From Gemmatimonadales bacterium (lineage in GTDB: Bacteria > Gemmatimonadota > Gemmatimonadetes > Gemmatimonadales > GWC2-71-9), in the NCBI GenBank assembly GCA_030601605.1, contig JAUVTI010000086.1:1-7844 (forward strand): DNA of 7,844 bases. Direction: 5' to 3'. The position numbers and the translations under genes are program-made. The notes beneath the pieces are model-generated. The model was given only the letters and a program-made list of their open reading frames with translations, did not search any database and was not told where the DNA came from. This document shows positions 1 to 4,568 of this stretch, piece after piece. How positions within the stretch are numbered: position 1 is the first letter of the stretch; every line of letters starts with the position of its first letter.

Positions 1-93
1 CGCCACCTCGTCGAGAGAGGGCTGGCGCTGTGCGTGCTCTTCGAGGTACTCGATCGCGTGTCGGACTCGGTCGGCGTCGCGCGTGGCCATCAT
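1..93 (-). CDS. N-terminal fragment of an AraC-type HTH protein, probably Ada-like DNA methyltransferase
   Basis: Only the first 31 codons are in the window; the gene continues past the left edge. The reading is MMATRDADRVRHAIEYLEEH followed by AQRQPSLDEVA. A helix of the form AIxYLEEHAxxxPSLDEVA is how AraC-type helix-turn-helix domains begin. The wording is especially close to the short Ada-type proteins in which an AraC domain precedes an O6-methylguanine-DNA methyltransferase domain that repairs alkylated bases. The methyltransferase part is not visible, so a plain AraC-family regulator remains possible. Two ATG codons stand side by side (93 and 90) and neither has a clear Shine-Dalgarno sequence, so the exact start is open. 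It lies downstream of the M23 peptidase gene on the same strand after an 85-bp gap and is probably a separate unit. Confidence 0.6.
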   Translation of the reverse strand, partial: MMATRDADRVRHAIEYLEEHAQRQPSLDEVA

Positions 94-178
94 GGGGAAA
101 CTCGCTCGGTTCGGACAGTGCGCAAGTTGCCGCTGCCCGACGCCCGTCTCAATCCGATTCTTGCGCCGGCCGGTGGGG

Positions 179-1147
179 TCAGCGCCCGTCCGAGGCCACG
201 GCGGCGCCGGTATCCGCCACGTACTCCGGCTCGCCGAAGCTCGACAGGTCGAGCTCCAGCAGGCGGAGTCCGTCCAGGCTCACGCGGCCGTAGCGCACCA
301 TCCAATGGAGATGCGGACCGGTGACCCGGCCTGTCGCGCCGACCCTCCCCACGAGGCTTCCGCGCTTGAGCGTGTCGCCGGCGGCCACGTCCACCTGGCT
401 CAGATGGAGATACGCTGTCACCAGACCGCGGCCGTGGTCCAGGTACACCACGCGACCGCTGTAGTAGAAGTCCCCGACGAGCGCAACTACGCCGCGATTG
501 GCGGCGAGCACGGGATCGCCCCGGTCGCCGTCCAGGTCGACGCCCAGGTGCCTGCTCTGCAGCTGGCCGTTGAACTCGCGCCCGGTCCCGAACCGGCTCG
601 TCACGCGGCCCGGGAGGGGCCGGCTGAACGGACCGTGCCAGAGGCGCGGCGCCTCGTGGGACTCCCTGTGAACCGTGCGCGCGGCCTCCCGCTCCCCGGC
701 GATGCGCGCCTGGAGCGCAGAGTCGGGCTTGTCCACGAAGCGGCGGTCCACCCTGAGCTTCTCCACCTCGAACTCGCCGCTCAACACCGGGATGCGCTGG
801 AAGTGATGGTCCGCATCGCCCCCGGCGTACTCGGTTGTGAGGGTGAGCGGGATGCTCTCCTGAGCGTTCACGGGGATCCCGGCCAGCGCGTGCCAGCCTC
901 CCGCCATCGGCTCGAAGTGCAGTTCCTGACCGGCCAGAGCACCGTGAACGGCGGTGGGTTCCTCGGCGCCGCTGTCGGGGCGGACGAGAACGTGGACGGG
1001 CGAGCCCTGCGTAGGCGGGGTGGGGAACCAGGCTACGGTGATGTCGCGGGGGCCGGCCGCGCGCTCGGACGCGGCAAGCAGCGCCACCACTCCGAGGCCG
1101 AGCAGGCAGGCGCCAGCGGTTCTCTTCAATACGGCATGAGTAGTCAT
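179..1147 (-). CDS. Exported M23 (LytM-type) zinc metallopeptidase
   Basis: This is probably a cell-wall endopeptidase that cuts peptidoglycan cross-links in the periplasm, or a degenerate relative that activates amidases. From the ATG at 1147 it has 322 residues. A hydrophobic signal segment covers about residues 10-27. Next comes a beta-rich, Ig-like N-terminal region (about 35-125), a linker ending near 175, and the LytM domain from the TSRFG motif (about 183-187) to about 290. The full metal and catalytic set is present: H200 and D204 in HLGVDLDG, H248 in YLHLS, and H279 and H281 in PHLHW. It therefore looks active, unlike EnvC/NlpD-type proteins that have lost zinc ligands. The frame also allows a TTG start three codons upstream (1156). 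The ATG is preferred, but neither start has a clear ribosome binding site. A Cys precedes the hydrophobic core, so it is not a lipobox. The gene lies 90 bp after the small secreted protein gene and may share its transcript. The family call is firm; substrate and exact role are inferred. Confidence 0.93.
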   Translation of the reverse strand: MTTHAVLKRTAGACLLGLGVVALLAASERAAGPRDITVAWFPTPPTQGSPVHVLVRPDSGAEEPTAVHGALAGQELHFEPMAGGWHALAGIPVNAQESIPLTLTTEYAGGDADHHFQRIPVLSGEFEVEKLRVDRRFVDKPDSALQARIAGEREAARTVHRESHEAPRLWHGPFSRPLPGRVTSRFGTGREFNGQLQSRHLGVDLDGDRGDPVLAANRGVVALVGDFYYSGRVVYLDHGRGLVTAYLHLSQVDVAAGDTLKRGSLVGRVGATGRVTGPHLHWMVRYGRVSLDGLRLLELDLSSFGEPEYVADTGAAVASDGR

Positions 1148-1237
1148 CGCCGCCAAAGATAGCAGGGAGAGGTGGTGCGATTGCTGTGATCCGGCATACC
1201 GGCCGCGCGGAGCCGAAGAGAGGAGCCGGGGCTCGTG

Positions 1238-1744
1238 CTAGAAGTCGAGCTTCACCCCGATGCGGTACAGGCGGCCCTGGCCGCGCGCGCCGAGCACCTG
1301 CTCGACGGCGCGCCGATCACCGAAGTGGCTGAGGGCGTTGCCAATGCCAATCGACAGCGGCAGCTGCTGTATGCTGTTTAGCGCCGTGAGCGGCTCCACC
1401 ATGGGGTCTGGGTGCTCCATTGGCCTCAGGTCGAACGCGATGGAGGCCCGCAGCACCGCATGGGGTGTCATCTCATGCGCCGGTCCGGCAGTCGGACTCA
1501 CGAAGAGGGCCGAGGGCTGCTCCGCCACGAATCTTCCCGCATGCAGCTCGACCCAGGAAGCCAGAGATCGAGGCGCCGCGGCGTCGAATCTCACGGTTCG
1601 CCGGATAGCGGTGGACGTAAACGGTGAGCCGGCCTGTGTGAAGCTGGCCGGGATCACGCGCACCTGGGCCCATGCGGACGAGGAGAAGACCAGGGCCGCC
1701 AACGCGCCAAGCGCGCATATCGAGTTTCGAGGGTTTGCAATCAT
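1238..1744 (-). CDS. Small secreted protein of unknown function
   Basis: I do not recognise this 168-residue protein. It starts at an ATG (1744) and has a clear Sec signal peptide: positive residue R6, a hydrophobic core at about 9-22, and cleavage predicted after AWA at residue 26. That signal is the main reason to accept this frame over the antisense open frame. The mature part has short alternating hydrophobic/polar stretches that could be beta strands (for example around 97-107 and 157-168) and no cysteines. It ends in Phe within GRLYRIGVKLDF. A terminal Phe on an amphipathic strand is the usual signature of outer-membrane beta-barrels inserted by the BAM complex. The protein is short for a full barrel, so a periplasmic protein or small barrel are both possible. 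It lies 87 bp downstream of uppS and 90 bp upstream of the M23 gene, all on the same strand. A palindrome at 1799-1816 lies in its upstream region. Confidence 0.75.
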   Translation of the reverse strand: MIANPRNSICALGALAALVFSSSAWAQVRVIPASFTQAGSPFTSTAIRRTVRFDAAAPRSLASWVELHAGRFVAEQPSALFVSPTAGPAHEMTPHAVLRASIAFDLRPMEHPDPMVEPLTALNSIQQLPLSIGIGNALSHFGDRRAVEQVLGARGQGRLYRIGVKLDF

Positions 1745-1798
1745 GCCTCTAGAAGTAACCCGACTCTTGTTGTCAGAGTTCCCCTCGGAGCCGCTGTA

Positions 1799-1816
1799 AG
1801 TGAGCGGGCGCTCACT
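1799..1816. promoter_or_regulatory. 18-bp palindrome, possible operator or hairpin
   Basis: The sequence AGTGAGCGGGCGCTCACT has two 8-bp arms that are exact inverse complements around a central GG. It lies between the uppS stop (1832) and the start of the secreted-protein gene (1744), 55-72 bp upstream of that ATG. The arm length and near-zero spacer resemble sites bound by dimeric regulators such as TetR-family proteins. It could instead form an RNA hairpin after uppS, but no T-run follows on the minus strand, so a classic intrinsic terminator is unlikely. No regulator of this kind is encoded next to it. The symmetry is seen directly; the function is inferred. Confidence 0.4.
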
Positions 1817-1831
1817 ACGGGTGATGCGGTG

Positions 1832-2563
1832 CTACCGGGCGGCCAGTTTCTGGACGGCCGCGTCGCCGGTATCCACCCCTCCGAAGCGCCGCTCGCGCCG
1901 GCCGAACTCGGAGAGCGCCAGCGCCAGATCCTCCCGGCGGAAGTCGGGCCACAGGATCGGGGTGAAGTACAGCTCGGCGTATGCCGCTTCCCAGAGCATG
2001 AAGTCGGAGAGCCGCTGCTCTCCGGCCGTGCGGATGATGAGGTCGAGCTCCGGCACGCCGTTGGTCATCTGGTCATTCAGTGTCTCCGGCGTGATCGCGT
2101 CGGGCCTCAGGTCACCGCTGGCAACTAGGTGGGCGATCTCCTGAGCGGCCGCGCCTATGGCCCAGCGCGCGGAGTAATCGATGGCCAGCCGCAGCTGGAG
2201 CCGCCTGCCGCCTGCCGTGGCCCGCACGGTGTCGTCCAGCTCTGCGAGCGCCGAGGCGGGAATCCGGTCGCGGCGCCCGACCTGGGTGACCCGCACACCG
2301 TTTTCGATCAACTCCGCGCGCTCGCGCCGGCAGAACTCACGCAGCAGCCAGAACAAGCGGCTCACCTCTCCCCTGGGGCGTTTCCAGTTGTCGCTCGAGA
2401 ATGCGTACATGGTGAGGGTGGAGACACCCAGGTCGGGTGCTCCGCGCACGATGTCGCGCACGCTGTCCACCCCGGCCAGATGGCCCCTCCAACGGGGCCT
2501 GCCGTGCGAGCGCGCCCAACGCCCGTTCCCGTCCATGATGATCCCGACGTGCATGCCGCTCAT
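1832..2563 (-). CDS. uppS: Cis-prenyltransferase, UppS family (isoprenyl diphosphate synthase)
   Basis: Enzymes of this family condense isopentenyl diphosphate units in cis onto farnesyl diphosphate. The usual product is undecaprenyl diphosphate, the lipid carrier for peptidoglycan and other envelope polymers. The 243-residue length is normal. The family motifs are in order: HVGIIMDGNGRWA (residues 5-17, with catalytic Asp D11), H28, SSDNWKRP (56-63), and RTAGEQRLSDFMLW (178-191), with R178, R184, S186 and E197 matching the diphosphate- and magnesium-binding positions of E. coli UppS. Three places depart from the usual text: SDNW instead of SENW, SDF instead of SNF, and DYSAR (129-133) instead of NYGGR. 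It may therefore be a divergent or second cis-prenyltransferase with another chain length. The ATG overlaps the TGA of the upstream regulator gene (ATGA). A GGAG (2569-2572) lies 5 bases before the ATG, which supports this start; M4 (2554) is an alternative. It is the last gene of a three-gene operon. Confidence 0.92.
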   Translation of the reverse strand: MSGMHVGIIMDGNGRWARSHGRPRWRGHLAGVDSVRDIVRGAPDLGVSTLTMYAFSSDNWKRPRGEVSRLFWLLREFCRRERAELIENGVRVTQVGRRDRIPASALAELDDTVRATAGGRRLQLRLAIDYSARWAIGAAAQEIAHLVASGDLRPDAITPETLNDQMTNGVPELDLIIRTAGEQRLSDFMLWEAAYAELYFTPILWPDFRREDLALALSEFGRRERRFGGVDTGDAAVQKLAAR

Positions 2564-2883
2564 GTTCGCTCCAGCGCGTCTCGCGCTTCGCTGAGTATCG
2601 CTTCCATCTGCTGCAGATAGTGCTCCAGAGCGCGCCGGCCCTTGGCCGTGAGGCGGTACTCCGTCTTGGGCTTTCTGTCCTCGAAGCCCTTGCTCACCTT
2701 TATGTAGCCGGCTTCCTCCAGCTTGCGGGCGTGGACACTCAGGTTCCCGTCGCTCGTGCGGAGGACCTTCTTGAGATCCGCAAAGCTCATCGCCTCCTCG
2801 GCGGCGAGCGCCGAGACGATGCCGAGCCGGATCCTCTCGTGAACCAGCCGGTCCAGCGACTCCGTGGGAGAGCTAGCCACCAT
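2560..2883 (-). CDS. Winged-helix transcriptional regulator (HTH_34 / MarR-like)
   Basis: This small DNA-binding protein has 107 residues from the ATG at 2883. The open frame extends upstream to a GTG at 2925, but that extension has an unlikely composition and would run further into the neighbouring gene; a GTG one codon after the ATG (2880) is also possible. The layout is a first helix around LDRLVHERIRLGIVSAL (10-26), a helix-turn-helix with SFADLKKVL (33-41) and recognition helix SDGNLSVHARKLEEAGY (44-60), a wing with basic residues KGFEDRKPKTEYRLT (65-79), and a long C-terminal helix (80-105) suited to dimerisation. The pattern TDGNLSxHxxKLEEAGY with KPKTxYxLT is typical of the stand-alone HTH_34 winged-helix group. 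It overlaps the preceding membrane-protein gene by 11 bp and uppS by 4 bp, so all three are probably co-transcribed. The AT-rich inverted repeat at 3485-3501, just upstream of the operon, is its likely target, implying autoregulation. The signal sensed is unknown. Confidence 0.9.
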   Translation of the reverse strand: MVASSPTESLDRLVHERIRLGIVSALAAEEAMSFADLKKVLRTSDGNLSVHARKLEEAGYIKVSKGFEDRKPKTEYRLTAKGRRALEHYLQQMEAILSEARDALERT

Positions 2884-3454
2884 GCCGCAGAACGAGGTCG
2901 AGGCCCACGGCCACATGCAGGCCACCGAAACCGGCGGCCAGCAGGGGCAGGCCGTACTCCGTTTGGAACAGCGCTATCGCGCCGAGGACGAGGAACATCC
3001 CTCCCATCCAGCGGATCGCCCGCACCGAGAAGGTCCCGCCGGCCGTCACGCCGGCGCCGTACAGCGTGAGCCACATGCCCGGGAGCAGCGCGGTCGCACC
3101 CTGTTGGTCCAGGGCGAACGTCAGCAGCCCGCCGGCCGCCAGGACCGGAGCCATCACCCAGGCGAGCTTGCGGATCGCGCCGGACCAGATCGGAACCTCC
3201 AGGCGCCTCGCCTTCGCGGCGTTGAAGGCCGTGGCGATGGGCACGCAGACGAGCGCTGCGGGAATCCAGATCCTGAGGTCGGCGCCGAGGTCTCCGCTCC
3301 AGGCGAGCCAGGCCGCCAGCAGGCCGACGGCGCCCACGGTGATCAGTCCCCATCCCGAGACGGCGGTGAAGCTGGATGCCGTCTCCATCGTGCGGCGGAT
3401 GAAGGCCAGCGTCTCCTTGGCCTCCTCCTGGTCCTCATGCGTTGGAATGACCAC
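2873..3454 (-). CDS. Six-helix membrane protein of unknown function, partner of the winged-helix regulator
   Basis: This 193-residue protein starts at a GTG (3454). The open frame continues upstream to 3757, but that extension runs antisense through the ABC ATPase start and lacks membrane-protein character. The GTG is chosen because GGGGG lies 4 bases before it. The protein has a charged cytoplasmic N-terminus (about 1-30, including EDQEEAKETLAFIRRTME) followed by about six hydrophobic segments near 33-52, 61-79, 97-116, 121-141, 147-164 and 168-186. I see no catalytic motif, cysteine pair or known transporter signature. It ends in RHGG, and its TAG lies inside the start region of the regulator gene (11-bp overlap). 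Tight coupling to a winged-helix regulator suggests the pair acts as a unit, with the membrane protein as target, sensor or effector; this is inference. Its promoter region faces the ABC operon divergently. Confidence 0.85.
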   Translation of the reverse strand: MVIPTHEDQEEAKETLAFIRRTMETASSFTAVSGWGLITVGAVGLLAAWLAWSGDLGADLRIWIPAALVCVPIATAFNAAKARRLEVPIWSGAIRKLAWVMAPVLAAGGLLTFALDQQGATALLPGMWLTLYGAGVTAGGTFSVRAIRWMGGMFLVLGAIALFQTEYGLPLLAAGFGGLHVAVGLDLVLRHGG

Positions 3455-3458
3455 GTTT

Positions 3459-3463
3459 CCCCC
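3459..3463 (-). promoter_or_regulatory. Ribosome binding site that fixes the GTG start of the membrane protein
   Basis: On the minus strand the run GGGGG followed by AAAC precedes the GTG at 3454. It is the only purine-rich Shine-Dalgarno-like stretch near the N-terminus of this frame. It supports a GTG start at 3454 rather than the first internal ATG, 23 codons in, which would remove the charged N-terminal region. Confidence 0.5.
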
Positions 3464-3484
3464 GGGACACGCTAAGGGTAAAGG

Positions 3485-3501
3485 ACTTTGTATAGTAAAG
3501 T
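3485..3501. promoter_or_regulatory. AT-rich inverted repeat, candidate operator of the winged-helix regulator
   Basis: ACTTTGTATAGTAAAGT has 5-bp inverted arms (ACTTT / AAAGT) around a 7-bp centre, a half-site spacing that suits a dimeric winged-helix protein. It stands out as AT-rich in very GC-rich surroundings. It lies 31-47 bp upstream of the GTG of the membrane protein/regulator/uppS operon. Its centre reads TATACA on the minus strand (3494-3489), a plausible -10 element for that operon, although no good -35 is visible. Binding there would block that promoter. It is also 35 bp upstream of the -35 of the rightward promoter, so an effect on the ABC operon is possible. The assignment to the regulator rests on position and symmetry only. 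Confidence 0.5.
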
Positions 3502-3536
3502 AGGAAGCACGGCCCGGGACGCAAGCGGTCAGACGC

Positions 3537-3565
3537 TTGAACCGCTCCCCCGCCCGGTTTAGAAT
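3537..3565 (+). promoter_or_regulatory. Sigma70-type promoter for the ABC/GldFG/DUF4340 operon
   Basis: TTGAAC (3537-3542) and TAGAAT (3560-3565) are separated by exactly 17 bp, close to the TTGACA/TATAAT consensus with ideal spacing. Transcription would start near 3572, giving a leader of about 50 bases before the ATPase ATG at 3624. It is the best promoter match I found in the window and it points at the rightward operon. Confidence 0.6.
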
Positions 3566-3578
3566 GCTGCCCGGCCCG

Positions 3579-3593
3579 GGACGGAGGCCGTCC
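3579..3593 (+). other. Short hairpin in the leader of the ABC operon
   Basis: GGACGG and CCGTCC form a perfect 6-bp stem around a 3-base loop (AGG), right after the predicted transcription start and about 30 bases before the ATPase ATG. No T-run follows, so it is not a terminator. It may stabilise the 5' end of the transcript or have no function; GC-rich DNA makes such hairpins by chance. Confidence 0.3.
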
Positions 3594-3623
3594 AGGGCGC
3601 GCTCAACACACGATTGGGGCTGA

Positions 3624-4568
3624 ATGCCGCTGCTCACTCTCAGCAATGTCACCAAGCGCTTCGAGGGCGTCACCGCAGTCGAGCGCGCCAGCTTCAGCGT
3701 GGACCGGGGCGAGGTCGTGGGCTTCCTGGGGCCGAACGGAGCCGGGAAGTCCACCACGATGCGGCTGATAACACAGTTCTACGAGCCCGACGAGGGCGAG
3801 ATCTGGTTCGACGGAGTCCCGCTCGTCGAAGCCGGGCGTGAGGCCAAGCGCCGGATCGGCTATCTGCCCGAGGACAACCCGCTGTATGAAGAAATGCTGG
3901 TGGCCGAGTACCTCGAGTTCGTGGCCCGGCTCAGGGAGCTCACTGATGAGGAGCGGCGCTCGGGGCTGGACGAGGCCGTCTCCCGCACCGGGATCGCGGA
4001 TGTCTACTACCGCCCGATAGGGGAGCTGTCCAAGGGCTACCGCCAGCGGGTGGGGCTCGCGCAGGCCATCCTGCACCGGCCCGATCTCCTGGTGCTCGAC
4101 GAGCCGACGGAGGGCCTCGATCCCAACCAGCGAGTCGAGATTCGCCGCCTGATCGGCGAGCTGGGGCGCGAGCGCACCGTCCTGCTCTCGACGCACGTTC
4201 TCTCGGAGGCGCAGCACACCTGCTCCCGGCTCCTGGTGATCCACCGGGGCCGCCTCGCGGCCGACGGGCCGGTCGAGTCGCTGGTGGCGGATGCCCAGGG
4301 CACGGTCCAGGTGGCAGTCGAGGCCGAGGGCGACGGCATCGTGGAGGCGCTCAAGGGTCTCGAGGGCGTCCTCAGCGTGGAGGATCCGCAGCCGCGTCCC
4401 GGAAACCGCATCGCCGTCACCGTCACCGCTCAGGTGGGGCGAGACCTCAGGCCCGACGTGTTCGCGCTGGCCAGGGAGCGTGGCTGGACCCTCTACGAGC
4501 TGCACCAGGAGAAGCGCAGCCTGGAGGACCTGTTCCGGCAGCTCACCGGCGGGAGTGAGGCCTCGTGA
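3624..4568 (+). CDS. ABC transporter ATPase, GldA type
   Basis: This is the cytoplasmic ATPase that would power the membrane protein encoded next. It has 314 residues. The nucleotide-binding domain covers about 1-220, with Walker A GPNGAGKST (36-44), a Q-loop region GYLPEDNPLY carrying Glu (E83) as is common in ABC-2 type ATPases, signature LSKGYRQRVGLAQA (135-148), Walker B LLVLDEPTEGLDP (155-167, catalytic E160) and the switch His H191 in LSTHVLSE. The YLPE and LSKGYRQR wording is characteristic of the GldA group. A C-terminal region (about 225-310), found in many ABC-2 ATPases, ends in RSLEDLFRQLTGG. All ATPase residues are intact. The ATG at 3624 lies about 52 bases after the predicted transcription start, with GGGG a few bases upstream. 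Its TGA overlaps the GTG start of the permease gene (GTGA), so translation is probably coupled. The family is clear; the substrate is not. Confidence 0.95.
   Translation: MPLLTLSNVTKRFEGVTAVERASFSVDRGEVVGFLGPNGAGKSTTMRLITQFYEPDEGEIWFDGVPLVEAGREAKRRIGYLPEDNPLYEEMLVAEYLEFVARLRELTDEERRSGLDEAVSRTGIADVYYRPIGELSKGYRQRVGLAQAILHRPDLLVLDEPTEGLDPNQRVEIRRLIGELGRERTVLLSTHVLSEAQHTCSRLLVIHRGRLAADGPVESLVADAQGTVQVAVEAEGDGIVEALKGLEGVLSVEDPQPRPGNRIAVTVTAQVGRDLRPDVFALARERGWTLYELHQEKRSLEDLFRQLTGGSEAS

Noticed and set aside
94..178. TTGAGA on the minus strand upstream of the Ada/AraC-type gene, considered as a -35 element
   Set aside because: No acceptable -10 element lies 16-18 bp downstream.
1100..1120. Cys near the N-terminus of the M23 protein, considered as a lipobox
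   Set aside because: The Cys precedes the hydrophobic core instead of following it, so a lipoprotein signal does not fit.
83..1162. Long plus-strand open frame of 359 residues antisense to the M23 gene
   Set aside because: It is rich in Arg, Ala, Pro and His without domain pattern, while the minus strand carries a full M23 domain with all zinc ligands. High GC content produces such antisense frames.
1223..1234. Palindrome GAGCCGGGGCTC just after the secreted-protein gene, considered as a terminator
   Set aside because: The stem is only 5 bp with a 2-base loop and no T-run on the minus strand; it is too weak to call in GC-rich DNA.
3455..3757. N-terminal extension of the membrane-protein frame up to an ATG at 3757
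   Set aside because: It would overlap the start of the divergent ATPase gene and cover its promoter and the inverted repeat. The GTG at 3454 has a good ribosome binding site and gives a normal N-terminus.
3696..4200. Apparent missing Gln in the Q-loop (Glu at residue 83) and non-LSGGQ signature in the ATPase
   Set aside because: Both YLPE and LSKGYRQR are usual in the GldA-type group of ABC-2 ATPases, so they are family traits and not defects.
3603..4505. Minus-strand open frame of 300 residues across the ABC ATPase
   Set aside because: Antisense shadow; the plus strand encodes all ABC motifs in order.
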